A stretch of 46,506 nt of DNA from Pseudomonas sp. PICF141 (lineage in GTDB: Bacteria; Pseudomonadota; Gammaproteobacteria; Pseudomonadales; Pseudomonadaceae): the NCBI RefSeq assembly GCF_002286815.1, contig NZ_MUNM01000072.1:1-46506 (forward strand), given 5' to 3'. Below, piece by piece: positions 17,626 to 26,996 of the stretch. The notes under the pieces were generated by a model that saw only the letters and a program-made list of their open reading frames with translations, did not search any database and had not been told where the DNA came from. A program made the translations under genes and the position numbers. The first letter of the stretch is position 1. Every line of letters starts with the position of its first letter.

Positions 17626-18173
17626 AGATCGCCTATGGCAATTGCATCAGGCACTGATGTCGGGCTTGCTAATGAGCGGGATAAGCGGCGCAAGTCTGAG
17701 CAGTGGCTATCATGAGCTTCAGATAAACAATTCACCCACCGGTTTCATGTTCCTTAGGCAAAAACGGGCGTGGCCTTCCCTTCATTCTATGAGCCCGAGG
17801 GGCCGTCACGCTGCCGGTCATGGCCGGAAAAGTCAATTAGTGGCTTCTTGGCTTATTGGCTAAGTCTTTGAAAAACTTAGTTTTCATGGATTTTGCCAGC
17901 ACCGCTCAAGCCCTGGCTCGGGGCGCCTGAAACGCCCCGATGTGGCGTTACACAGCTCGATAGGCGAATTGAAATATGGCCTCGCCTATCCTCATTCAAT
18001 AAAGCAGCGATTCGCGGACAAGGTGCGCCCGTGCATGGGAAAAAAACCGCCAGAGGTTCGGTCGATGGTGATGCGGGTCAAGGGCAATGGCGTGCGGAAA
18101 AATCGAACGACCGGCCAAGGATGGCAAACGTTATGAGCAACCTGGGGATGCTGGCCTTTCCTCAGGGGGGGTT
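17626..18173. other. Intergenic stretch between recombinase and arnE; no gene recognised
   Basis: About 550 bases with only short open frames and no convincing protein. A small hairpin (TCGGGGCG at 17918-17925 with its complement at 17933-17940) has no T-run. A frame ending in the TGA at 18175-18177 overlaps the arnE ATG in the ATGA manner typical of arnT-arnE, but its peptide (SNLGMLAFPQGGL end) could not be recognised. Confidence 0.5.
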
Positions 18174-18518
18174 ATGAGCCTGCTGCTCGTATTGGCCGCT
18201 TGCCTGCTGACCTGCCTGGGCCAGGTCGCCCAGAAGTACGCCGTGGAAAGTTGGCGCGGCAAGACGTCGGGCTGGGGCGAGAAACTGCGTTCGCCGTGGC
18301 TGTGGCTGGCGCTCGCCTCTCTCGGGTTGGGCTTGCTGGTCTGGCTGCTGGTGTTGCAGCGCCTCGAGGTCGGCATCGCCTATCCCATGCTCAGCCTGAA
18401 TTTTGTGTTGATTACCTTGGTCGCCCGCTTCGTCTTTCACGAAACCATCGACCGCCGTCACTGGCTGGGCGTGGCGCTGGTGATCGCTGGCGTGGTGCTG
18501 CTGGGGCAACACGCATGA
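18174..18518 (+). CDS. arnE: ArnE, small subunit of the aminoarabinose-lipid flippase
   Basis: 114 residues, four-helix EamA/SMR-like protein (MSLLLVLAACLLTCLGQVAQ; later VGIAYPMLSLNFVLITLV and HWLGVALVIAGVVLLGQ). With ArnF it moves undecaprenyl-phosphate-L-Ara4N across the inner membrane for lipid A modification and polymyxin resistance. A strong AGGGGGG site precedes the ATG. It overlaps arnF by ATGA. The expected upstream genes (arnB, C, A, D, T) are absent here. Confidence 0.9.
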   Translation: MSLLLVLAACLLTCLGQVAQKYAVESWRGKTSGWGEKLRSPWLWLALASLGLGLLVWLLVLQRLEVGIAYPMLSLNFVLITLVARFVFHETIDRRHWLGVALVIAGVVLLGQHA

Positions 18519-18928
18519 GCCTGCGTCGCGGACTCGCCTTCGCCCTGGGCAGCGTGCTGTTGGGCAGCGCCGCACAGTTGGGCATGCGCTGGAGCATGAC
18601 CCGTTTGCCCCATCCCGAACAGTGGGTATCCGCCTTGAGCAACGGCAGCGTTGATGCGTTCGCTGTAGCCGTCGTGCTGGCGGCCATCCTCGCTTATGCC
18701 GTGTCGATGTTCACCTGGCTCGCCGCCCTGCGCGATTTGCCCCTGGGTCGGGCGTATTCACTGCTGAGCATCAGCTACGCGCTGGTGTATGTGCTGGCCG
18801 CCAGCCTGCCGCTGTTCAACGAAACCTTCAGCCTTTCGAAAACCCTGGGGGTGGCGCTGGTCATCCTCGGTGTCATCACCATCAACTCTCGACCTGCTCA
18901 TGCGTCCACTATCAGGAGAGCTCCATGA
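18515..18928 (+). CDS. arnF: ArnF, second subunit of the aminoarabinose-lipid flippase
   Basis: 137 residues with four hydrophobic helices and the motif DLPLGRAYSLLSISYALVYV typical of ArnF. It partners ArnE. Both ends overlap neighbours by 4 bases (arnE and ugd), indicating one tightly coupled operon. Confidence 0.9.
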   Translation: MSLRRGLAFALGSVLLGSAAQLGMRWSMTRLPHPEQWVSALSNGSVDAFAVAVVLAAILAYAVSMFTWLAALRDLPLGRAYSLLSISYALVYVLAASLPLFNETFSLSKTLGVALVILGVITINSRPAHASTIRRAP

Positions 18929-20304
18929 AAATCAGCGTATTTGGTAGCGGTTATGTCGGCCTGGTGCAAGCTGCCGTCCTGGCTGAAGTCGGCCACGACG
19001 TGGTGTGCATGGACATTGACGAAAAGAAAGTCGCGCTGCTGCAACAAGGCCACGTCAGTATCTTCGAGCCGGGGCTGGCCAGCCTGGTGCGCGAAAGCCT
19101 GGAAGCCAAACGGTTGCAGTTCACCATCGACGAAAAATACGCGGTGCAACATGGCCAGGTGCTGTTCATCGCCGTCGGCACTCCGTCCCGGGACGATGGT
19201 TCAGCGGATCTGCGCCACGTGCTGTCAGTGGGTGAAGCGGTGGCACGTCACCGTGAACAACCGGTGATTCTGGTGGAGAAATCCACGGTGCCGGTGGGCA
19301 CGGGCGATACGTTGCGCGCGCATATCGAAAAGTGCCTGCTCAAAATCGGTCGACTGCTGCAGTTCGATATTGTCTCCAACCCCGAGTTTCTCAAGGAAGG
19401 TTCGGCCGTGGCTGACTGCCGGCGCCCGGACCGCATCATCATCGGCTGTGAACGTGACGAGGTACGCGATGTGATGCGCGACCTCTACGCCCCATTCAAC
19501 CGTAACCATGACCGCATCATGTTCATGGACCTGCGCAGCGCCGAGCTGACCAAATACGCCGCCAACTGCATGCTGGCGACCAAGATCAGTTTCATCAACC
19601 AGATCGCCGAACTGGCCGAACATTTGGGCGCCGACATCGAATCGGTGCGGCTAGGCATCGGCGCCGATTCACGCATCGGTTATCACTTCATTTATCCCGG
19701 CTGCGGTTACGGTGGCTCGTGTTTCCCCAAGGACATGCGCGCGCTGATTCACAGTGCCGAAACGGCCCACTGCTCCAGCGACCTGTTGCAAGCGGTGGAG
19801 GCCATCAACCAGCGGCAGAAACACAAATTGTTCGAACGCATCAACGCCTTCTACAAGGGCGACTTGCGCGGCAGAACCTTCGCCGTGTGGGGGCTAGCGT
19901 TCAAGCCCAACACCGACGACATGCGCGATGCGCCGAGCCGGGCGCTGCTGGAATCGCTGTGGGCGGCCGGGGCCCATGTGCGGGCGTTCGACCCGCAGGC
20001 CATGCAGGAAACCCAATTCCTCTATCCTGACCAATCGAAGCTGATGCTCATGGGCACGCCGGAATCGGTGCTCGCGGGTGCGGATGCATTGATCATCTGC
20101 ACCGAATGGCAGCAATTCAAGGCGCCAGACTTCGATCTGATCCAGCAACGGCTCAACGCGCCGGTGATCTTCGACGGGCGTAACCTGTACGACGCCGAAC
20201 GCCTGGCCCGCAGTGGCTTCCTGTACTTCCCGATGGGCCGTGGTGAATCGCGCAACCTGCCGATTCCCCATCAGCAATGGCCAGCGGCCTCGGTCGTTGC
20301 CTGA
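18925..20304 (+). CDS. ugd: UDP-glucose 6-dehydrogenase
   Basis: 459 residues. NAD-binding start MKISVFGSGYVGLVQAAVLAE; GTPSRDDGSADL; SNPEFLKEGSAV; the catalytic Cys266 in GYGGSCFPKD; C-terminal domain with WGLAFKPNTDDMRDAPS. It oxidises UDP-glucose to UDP-glucuronate, the precursor of L-Ara4N, and fits as the last gene of an arn operon. AGGAGAG site upstream; overlaps arnF by ATGA. Confidence 0.96.
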   Translation: MKISVFGSGYVGLVQAAVLAEVGHDVVCMDIDEKKVALLQQGHVSIFEPGLASLVRESLEAKRLQFTIDEKYAVQHGQVLFIAVGTPSRDDGSADLRHVLSVGEAVARHREQPVILVEKSTVPVGTGDTLRAHIEKCLLKIGRLLQFDIVSNPEFLKEGSAVADCRRPDRIIIGCERDEVRDVMRDLYAPFNRNHDRIMFMDLRSAELTKYAANCMLATKISFINQIAELAEHLGADIESVRLGIGADSRIGYHFIYPGCGYGGSCFPKDMRALIHSAETAHCSSDLLQAVEAINQRQKHKLFERINAFYKGDLRGRTFAVWGLAFKPNTDDMRDAPSRALLESLWAAGAHVRAFDPQAMQETQFLYPDQSKLMLMGTPESVLAGADALIICTEWQQFKAPDFDLIQQRLNAPVIFDGRNLYDAERLARSGFLYFPMGRGESRNLPIPHQQWPAASVVA

Positions 20305-20328
20305 CGCGCCCATTTGCGGCCTCCCTTT

Positions 20329-20416
20329 GTAGGAACTGCCGCAGGCTGCGATCTTTGGCGGCTTCAAAGTTGCCGAAAATCAAGATCAAAAGATCGCAGC
20401 CTGCGGCAGTTCCTAC
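20329..20416. repeat. REPIN (GTAGGAACTGCCGCAGGC-type)
   Basis: 88-base inverted repeat with arms GTAGGAACTGCCGCAGGC and complement, and inner AAGATCAAAAGATCGC. A decayed neighbour follows at about 20441-20506. Confidence 0.85.
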
Positions 20417-20440
20417 ACAAAGCTCGGTGTACGCAGGCTT

Positions 20441-20506
20441 GTAGGCGCCGCCGAAGGCCGTGATCTTTTGGCGGCTTCGAAGTTGCCGAAGTGTGGCAGT
20501 TCCTAC
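20441..20506. repeat. Degenerate REP sequence
   Basis: Contains GGCGGCTTCGAAGTTGCCGA, close to the inner part of the preceding REPIN, and ends GGCAGTTCCTAC. The left arm has decayed. Confidence 0.6.
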
Positions 20507-20565
20507 ATAGAAGTATTGTCTGTTGGTTATTATTGTTTGCCATGCTTGAACACTTGCGCTTGAGG

Positions 20566-21531
20566 TCAAACCGACGCCTTCAGATCCACCCCCAACGCTT
20601 GGGCAAACGCCTTCACCAACGGACTGCGCACGGTGTTGTGGCGCAGAATCAGATTGAACGGCGTGACGATATTGATCAGGTCCGGTCGTACCGCCCGAAA
20701 CTGCCCCTGAGCCACCAGATTGGCGGCGTAATGCTGGGGCAGAAAACCCACGAAACGGCCGGTTTTAACCAGCAGCGCTACGGCTTCGACCTGAGTCGCC
20801 GACGTGGAAAAGCTGTCGTAGCGGGCAAAATTCAGTTTGTCTCGATGGATCGCATAGCGGTGATTGATGCACTCGTGATCCTGCAGCACGTTGCTGCCCA
20901 TCTCCGCCTCTGGCACCGAGAACAGCGGATGGCCGACAGCGCAATACACATACGAGTGTTCTTCATAAAGCGGGAAGTAATCGAACTCCTCTCGTTTCTG
21001 ATAAACCGGCACGATCCCGGCCACTAAGCGCCCCTCGACTACGCCTCGTTCCACCTCATCTAACTGAGACGCCTGAAGTTGAAATCTTACTTTTGGCGAC
21101 TCTTCATTCAGCTTTCTAAGCGCCGCAACTAACGGTGAATTATCGTCGGTAATCGTATTATCGATAACCCCCACCCCAAGGTCGCCAATAAGTTCGTTCT
21201 GCGCCGAACTAAGCCGGTCTCGAAAGTTGTCGACCGAGGCAAACAGATCGATTGACGCCTGGTACACCAACCGGCCTTCTTCGGTGAGGTGAAAACCTTC
21301 CCGCCCTCGGGTGCACAGGCGCATACCGATCCGAATCTCGAGGTCGGAGATCTGTTTGCTGATGGCCGCCAGGCCCACATTCAGCTCATTCTGCGCCGCA
21401 CTGAAGCCACCGGCCTCGACCACGGCCTTGAACACTTTGAGCAGTTTGAAGTCCAGACCACTGAGGGCCAGCGGTGCCCGATGTACCGTTTTTGGCGGCG
21501 GGTTTCCGGAATTGGAAAGTGGGGTTTCCAT
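20566..21531 (-). CDS. LysR-family transcriptional regulator
   Basis: 321 residues. The winged helix-turn-helix lies at about 25-85 (LDFKLLKVFKAVVEAGGFSAAQNELNVG, ISKQISDLEIRIGMRLCTRG), after an unusually long 24-residue polar leader. The effector-binding domain follows from about 110. It is divergent from the lyase-transporter-hydrolase locus, so it probably controls that locus in response to its substrate (inference). A dyad fitting a LysR site is at 21650-21669. Confidence 0.9.
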   Translation of the reverse strand: METPLSNSGNPPPKTVHRAPLALSGLDFKLLKVFKAVVEAGGFSAAQNELNVGLAAISKQISDLEIRIGMRLCTRGREGFHLTEEGRLVYQASIDLFASVDNFRDRLSSAQNELIGDLGVGVIDNTITDDNSPLVAALRKLNEESPKVRFQLQASQLDEVERGVVEGRLVAGIVPVYQKREEFDYFPLYEEHSYVYCAVGHPLFSVPEAEMGSNVLQDHECINHRYAIHRDKLNFARYDSFSTSATQVEAVALLVKTGRFVGFLPQHYAANLVAQGQFRAVRPDLINIVTPFNLILRHNTVRSPLVKAFAQALGVDLKASV

Positions 21532-21649
21532 AATGCTTATTTACCTCTGGCGCCCTATTCAACACTCTGTGTCCAACAACAAAAACAGTGCTGGCTAATA
21601 ATAATGAACACAGAAAACAAAGCTTGGCAACCGTTTATAAATCCCGCAG

Positions 21650-21669
21650 ATCAGTGCCAACTCACTGAT
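21650..21669. promoter_or_regulatory. Candidate LysR-type operator dyad
   Basis: ATCAGTG (21650-21656), six bases, then its exact complement CACTGAT (21663-21669): an interrupted dyad of the LysR kind in the 322-base divergent region (21532-21853). It is about 119 bases from the regulator start and 185 from the lyase start. The region also holds the REPIN at 21699-21787; no other gene is seen. Confidence 0.45.
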
Positions 21670-21698
21670 TTCGAACTATTAAAAGCTGACACTTCAAC

Positions 21699-21787
21699 GT
21701 AGGAGCTGCCGCAGGCTGCGATCTTTTGATCTTGATCTTTTATGGGTCAACCAAGATCAAAAGATCGCAGCCTTCGGCAGCTCCTAC
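21699..21787. repeat. REPIN (GTAGGAGCTGCCGC-type)
   Basis: 89 bases with arms starting GTAGGAGCTGCCGCAGGCTG and the complement ending CTCCTAC. It lies between the candidate LysR operator and the lyase gene. Its right half is 34/36 identical to the coding sequence at 27882-27917. Confidence 0.87.
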
Positions 21788-21853
21788 ATGAGATATCGCT
21801 TCGATCTGACGGCACACCGATTTCAGTTCGCGTTACCGACGAGGAAAACAACA

Positions 21854-23281
21854 ATGTCTCAAACCACCGACCGTCTCTGGGGTGCCCGCTTCAAGAGCGG
21901 CCCGTCCGAAGCCCTGGCGGCCTTGTCCCGTTGCCCCGAGCGCTACTTTCGCCTTACCCCGTATGACCTCGCCGGTTCCAAGGCGCATGCCCGGGAATTG
22001 CAACGCGCAGGGCTTCTGAGCGAGCAGGAAACCCAGACCATGCTCGACGCCCTGGAGCGTATCGGTGAGGACTTCCGTGCCGGCAGCATCGCGCCGACGC
22101 TGGACGACGAAGACGTCCACACGTTCATCGAGCGCCTGCTCACCGAACGCCTCGGCGCCCTGGGCGGCAAGCTGCGCGCTGGCCGCTCGCGCAACGACCA
22201 GACCGCCAATGACCTGCGCCTGTTCCTGCGTGATCACGTGCGCACCCTGGCCGTCGAAGTGCTGGCCTTGCAACAAGCGCTGGTGGATCAGGCCGAGCAA
22301 CACATCGAGAGCATCTGCCCTGGGTTCACCCACTTGCAACAGGCCCAGCCAATCGTCTTTGCTCACCACTTGCTGGCCCACGCCCAATCGATGTTGCGTG
22401 ACGTGCAGCGCCTGGTGGATTGGGATGTGCGCACCTCGCTGTCGCCACTCGGTGCGGCGGCCATGGCCGGTTCCGCCATCGCGCGTCTGCCGCAGCAGTC
22501 GGCCAAGGAAATGGGCTACAGCGGCGTGTGCGAAAACTCCATTGACGCCGTTGCCAGCCGCGATCACGTTGCCGAGTTCCTGTTTATCGCCAGCATGCTG
22601 GGGATCAACATTTCCCGCCTCGCCGAAGAGTTCTGCCTGTGGTCGTCGCGGCAATTTCGCTGGGTAGCGCTGGACGATGCCTACGCCACCGGCAGTTCGA
22701 TCATGCCGCAGAAGAAAAACCCGGACATCGCCGAACTGGCCCGGGGCAAGGCTGGGCGCCTGATCGGCAACCTGACCGGTTTGCTGTCGACCCTCAAATC
22801 CCTGCCGCTGTCGTACAACCGCGACTTGAGTGAAGACAAGAATGGCGTGCTGGACAGCGTCGACACCCTGCTGCTGGTGCTGCCGGCGATGGCTGGAATG
22901 GTCGCGACCATGAAGGTCAACGTCGAAGAGTTGCGTCGTCAGGCACCACTGGGTTTCACCCTCGCTACCGAAGTGGCGGACTGGCTGGCAGTGCGCGGCG
23001 TGCCGTTCAAGGAAGCTCACGAAATCACCGGCGCACTGGTCCAGGCCTGTGAGAAACATGAGATCGAATTGTGGGAAGCCTCCCCGGCGCTGCTGGCCGA
23101 GATCGATTCGCGCCTCAAACCTGAAGTGCGCGACAGCCTGACACTGGAAGCCGCCATCGCCGCCCGCAGTGGCTGGGGCGGCACCGCGCCGCAACAGGTG
23201 CGCGAGCAGATCGGCCGACTGAAAACTGCCCTTGCGGCGCAGCAGCAATGGGCCGATGACTATCAGGGATTCCGTCTTTAA
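21854..23281 (+). CDS. Argininosuccinate-lyase-like C-N lyase (aspartase/fumarase superfamily)
   Basis: 475 residues; the ATG at 21854 has GAGGA 7 bases upstream. Superfamily motifs: GGKLRAGRSRNDQTAND (about 104-120), GFTHLQQAQP (158-167), SPLGAAAMAG and the signature GSSIMPQKKNPD (280-291) with the catalytic Ser loop. The enzymes cleave N-substituted aspartates into fumarate and an amine. Two differences from housekeeping ArgH: the substrate-contact Gln of the NKDMQEDK motif is Ser here (NRDLSEDK), and the N-terminal substrate loop before GSKAHAR is about two residues longer. It clusters with a transporter and hydrolases rather than arginine biosynthesis, which points to a catabolic lyase of the EDDS/iminodisuccinate kind. 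A degradative or duplicated ArgH remains possible. Confidence 0.85.
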   Translation: MSQTTDRLWGARFKSGPSEALAALSRCPERYFRLTPYDLAGSKAHARELQRAGLLSEQETQTMLDALERIGEDFRAGSIAPTLDDEDVHTFIERLLTERLGALGGKLRAGRSRNDQTANDLRLFLRDHVRTLAVEVLALQQALVDQAEQHIESICPGFTHLQQAQPIVFAHHLLAHAQSMLRDVQRLVDWDVRTSLSPLGAAAMAGSAIARLPQQSAKEMGYSGVCENSIDAVASRDHVAEFLFIASMLGINISRLAEEFCLWSSRQFRWVALDDAYATGSSIMPQKKNPDIAELARGKAGRLIGNLTGLLSTLKSLPLSYNRDLSEDKNGVLDSVDTLLLVLPAMAGMVATMKVNVEELRRQAPLGFTLATEVADWLAVRGVPFKEAHEITGALVQACEKHEIELWEASPALLAEIDSRLKPEVRDSLTLEAAIAARSGWGGTAPQQVREQIGRLKTALAAQQQWADDYQGFRL

Positions 23282-23295
23282 GTCAGAGCGCAAAA

Positions 23296-23388
23296 CCTGT
23301 GGGAGCGGGCTTGCCCGCGATGAGGCCACCACATCCACATTTTTGTTGACTGACAGTCCGCTATCGCGGGCAAGCCCGCTCCCACAGG
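23296..23388. repeat. REPIN (CTGTGGGAGCGGGCTTGCCC-type)
   Basis: Perfect 26-base arms 23296-23321 and 23363-23388. It separates the lyase from the transporter genes. Confidence 0.87.
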
Positions 23389-23427
23389 GACTGTGCGACC
23401 TGAAATACCAGCATACGGAGAAACAAC

Positions 23428-24306
23428 ATGAGCCAGACTCAGGCAGAACGACTCCAGGCGGAGCGCAAACTGGCGGAGAACCAGTTTGATATCACGCAAT
23501 ACCAGCATGTACCACGGCGTTACTACGGGCGGATTTTCTTCGCCACGGTGATCGTGATTGCAATTGTCGGCCTGGTACGGGCCTTCGCCGAAGGCAAGAT
23601 CGAATGGTCGTACATCGGCCAGTTCCTGACCTCACAGGCCATTATGTGGGGCCTGCTCAACACCATCGTCATGGCGGTGCTGGCGATGGCGCTGGGCATC
23701 GTGTTCGGGGTAATCACGGCGATCATGCGCATGTCGGCCAACCCGATCCTGCGCTATGTGGCGCTGACCTACACCTGGCTGTTTCGCGGCACGCCGCTGA
23801 TTCTGCAACTGCTGCTGTGGTTTAACCTGGCGCTGATTTTCCCCACCATCGGCATCCCCGGCCTGTTCGAAATGGACACGGTGAGCCTGATGACGCCGTT
23901 CGTGGCCGCCCTCCTCGGCTTGAGCATCAACCAGGGCGCCTACACCGCCGAAGTGGTACGCGCCGGCCTGCTCTCAGTGGACACCGGGCAGTACGAAGCC
24001 GCCAAGTCGATCGGCATGCCGCGCCTGCAAGCCCTGCGCCGGATCATCCTGCCCCAGGCCATGCGGATCATCATTCCGCCGGTGGGCAACGAGTTCATCG
24101 GCATGGTGAAAATGACCTCCCTGGCGAGTGTCATCCAGTACTCGGAACTGCTCTACAACGCCCAGAACATCTACTACGCCAACGCCCGCGTGATGGAACT
24201 GCTGATCGTCGCCGGTATCTGGTACCTGGCCACCGTTACCGTGCTGTCCTTTGGTCAAAGCCGACTGGAGCGTCGTTTCGCTCGCGGCGCCGGCAAGCGT
24301 TCTTGA
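23428..24306 (+). CDS. Polar amino acid ABC transporter permease (HisM/GltK family)
   Basis: 292 residues. A polar N-terminal extension of about 30 residues is followed by a helix at about 36-54 and the permease core (about 75-280). The EAA loop is EAAKSIGMPRLQALRRIILPQAMRI. Only one permease gene is present, so it probably forms a homodimer. A GGAG ribosome site precedes the ATG. Operon with the ATPase (10 bases on) and the binding protein. Confidence 0.93.
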   Translation: MSQTQAERLQAERKLAENQFDITQYQHVPRRYYGRIFFATVIVIAIVGLVRAFAEGKIEWSYIGQFLTSQAIMWGLLNTIVMAVLAMALGIVFGVITAIMRMSANPILRYVALTYTWLFRGTPLILQLLLWFNLALIFPTIGIPGLFEMDTVSLMTPFVAALLGLSINQGAYTAEVVRAGLLSVDTGQYEAAKSIGMPRLQALRRIILPQAMRIIIPPVGNEFIGMVKMTSLASVIQYSELLYNAQNIYYANARVMELLIVAGIWYLATVTVLSFGQSRLERRFARGAGKRS

Positions 24307-24316
24307 GGAGTTCAAC

Positions 24317-25081
<765 letters not shown>

Positions 25082-25134
25082 GCGCCAGCCTGGGAAACCA
25101 AGCGCTGCGTAACAACACTCATAAGAGAACGACC

Positions 25135-25959
25135 ATGAAGAACTTCGTTATCCCCGCAGTACTCGCAGGCCTGATGACTTCCACTGTCAGCTTTGCCGCC
25201 CAATTGCCGGCCAGCATCAAGGACAAGGGCGAGGTCGTGGTGGCAATCATGCCGAACTACCCGCCGATGGATTTCAAGGACCCGGCCACCAATACCCTCA
25301 CAGGGCTCGACTATGACCTGGGCAACGCCCTGGCCGAACGTCTGGGCGTGAAGATCAAATGGCAGGAAACCGGCTTCGAGCAAATGATCAACGCGCTGAC
25401 CACCGACCGCGTCGACATGGTGATGTCGGGCATGACCGACACCGCCGAGCGTCAGGCCAGCGTGACCTTCGTTGACTACTTCACCAGCGGCCCGCAGTTC
25501 TACACCTTGCAGAAAAACAAGGACACCAACGAGATCATCGACCTGTGCGGCAAAAAAGTCGGCACCAGCCGGCGTACGACTTTCCCGGCGGAAATCGCCG
25601 AGTGGAGCAAGGCCAACTGCGAAGCCGCCGGCAAGCCAGCGATCAACGTGATCGGCACCGAAGGCTCGGCAGACGCCCGCGCGCAACTGCGTCAAGGCCG
25701 TATCGACGCGGCCATGCAAGGCAGCGAAACCCTGCCGTACCTCAAGACCCAGGAAAAGGACATGTACAAAACCGTGGGCCTGCCAATTTCCAAGCAATTC
25801 ACCGGGCTGGGTGTGAGCAAGAAGAAGCCTGAGCTCAGTGAAGCGGTGAAAGTGGCGATGCAGAGCCTGGTCGATGACGGCAGCTACCAGGCGATCCTGA
25901 AGAAATGGGACCTGGAACTGGGAGCGATCAAGACCGTGACCATCAACGCCGGCAAGTAA
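25135..25959 (+). CDS. Periplasmic substrate-binding protein, family 3
   Basis: 274 residues; signal peptide about 1-21 (SFAAQ junction). The family-3 solute-binding fold shows GEVVVAIMPNYPPMDFKD, LTGLDYDLGNALAERLGV, DMVMSGMTDTAERQ and GTEGSADARAQLRQGRIDAAM. The conserved Arg-and-Asp amino-acid-binding frame is present, so the ligand carries an alpha-amino acid group. With the lyase in the locus, an N-substituted amino acid is possible (inference). Confidence 0.92.
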   Translation: MKNFVIPAVLAGLMTSTVSFAAQLPASIKDKGEVVVAIMPNYPPMDFKDPATNTLTGLDYDLGNALAERLGVKIKWQETGFEQMINALTTDRVDMVMSGMTDTAERQASVTFVDYFTSGPQFYTLQKNKDTNEIIDLCGKKVGTSRRTTFPAEIAEWSKANCEAAGKPAINVIGTEGSADARAQLRQGRIDAAMQGSETLPYLKTQEKDMYKTVGLPISKQFTGLGVSKKKPELSEAVKVAMQSLVDDGSYQAILKKWDLELGAIKTVTINAGK

Positions 25960-25967
25960 CACGTCTC

Positions 25968-26112
25968 GTAGCAGCTGCCGAGCCTGCGAGGCTGCGTTCG
26001 GCGGCGCAGCCGTCGTGAATTCAGACTACGCGGTGTTTCAGGGAAACCTCGTGTGCAGTGTTTACGACGGCTGCGCCGCCGAACGCAGCCTCGCAGGCTC
26101 GGCAGCTGCTAC
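25968..26112. repeat. 145-bp REPIN, copy 1
   Basis: Perfect 49-base arms, 25968-26016 and 26064-26112, starting GTAGCAGCTGCCGAGCCTGC. Same total length as the copies at 31486 and 33766. Confidence 0.9.
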
Positions 26113-26147
26113 AGGTGTTTCAACTATAAATTCTGGAGCGCCATACG

Positions 26148-26996
26148 ATGTCCTCCTCACCGCAACCCACCTGGCCCGATCAGCACAGAGCCTGTCTCGC
26201 CCTGGCCTTCGACCTCGATGGCCCGACCGGCGATGCGATGCTCAACGGTTCGATCTGGCGCAAGCCCGAGTATTTCGGCTTCGGTGGTTACGGCCCCTAT
26301 CGGGCGCTGCCGCGGATTCTCGATTTGCTGGATGAGTTCCGGATTCCGACCACGTTTTTCGTCCCGGCATGGGTCGTGGAGAACTGGCCGAAACAGTGCC
26401 AGGCAATCGTCGAGCGCGGGCACGAGGTGGCTTACCACGGTTACAAACATGAATCCTTTTACGCCCTGACGCTGGATCAGCAAAAGGACGTGATGCACAC
26501 ATGCCGCGAGGTGTTCTGGAAGCATCTGAACATCCGCGCCGAAGGTTTCCGCACGCCATCCGGCGACTGGCGGGCCGAAACACCGGCCATGCTGGTGGAA
26601 GCCGGCGTGATCTATTCCAGCAGCATGCGCGGTGATGATCGGCCGTATCTGGTCAACGTGCCGGGCTTCCATACGCCGCTGGTGGAAATCCCCGGCCGCT
26701 GGGAACTGGACGATTACGCCTCCCTCGCCTACACCCGCGCGCCAGACTTCCCGTCGGGGCTGGACCGCACGGCGAGCTACGAATTGACCCTCGACAATTG
26801 GTGCCGCGAGTTCGGCGGTGCCATGGACGAAGGGTTGTGCCTGACCACCCTCTTCCACCCCAAGATCACCGGCAAACCGGGGCGCATCCTGCTGTTGGAA
26901 AAACTCTTCGAACACATGCGCCAACGCGACGACGTTTGGTTCGCCACCTGCCGCGACGTCGCTCACTGGTGGCTGAAGGAGCATCACCGTGGCTGA
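26148..26996 (+). CDS. Polysaccharide-deacetylase-superfamily amidohydrolase (HpPgdA/PuuE-like), metal site intact
   Basis: 282 residues, NodB-type barrel. Asp pair in AFDLDG (22, 24); metal motif His97-x3-His101 in HEVAYHGYKHESF; substrate loop FRTPSGDW; MRGDDRPYLV; GRWELDDY; and C-terminal LFHPKITGKPGR. This set matches the branch containing Helicobacter PgdA and cyclic-amide hydrolases rather than chitin deacetylases. No signal peptide is seen, so it acts in the cytoplasm on a small molecule taken up by the transporter. It overlaps the next gene by 8 bases. Confidence 0.85.
   Translation: MSSSPQPTWPDQHRACLALAFDLDGPTGDAMLNGSIWRKPEYFGFGGYGPYRALPRILDLLDEFRIPTTFFVPAWVVENWPKQCQAIVERGHEVAYHGYKHESFYALTLDQQKDVMHTCREVFWKHLNIRAEGFRTPSGDWRAETPAMLVEAGVIYSSSMRGDDRPYLVNVPGFHTPLVEIPGRWELDDYASLAYTRAPDFPSGLDRTASYELTLDNWCREFGGAMDEGLCLTTLFHPKITGKPGRILLLEKLFEHMRQRDDVWFATCRDVAHWWLKEHHRG

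Noticed and set aside
17642..18136. Short open frames between the recombinase and arnE as possible genes
   Set aside because: No recognisable motifs, poor ribosome sites and low-complexity content; left as intergenic.
20491..21027. Plus-strand open frame of 178 residues
   Set aside because: Shadow of the LysR gene, which has clear domain motifs on the other strand.
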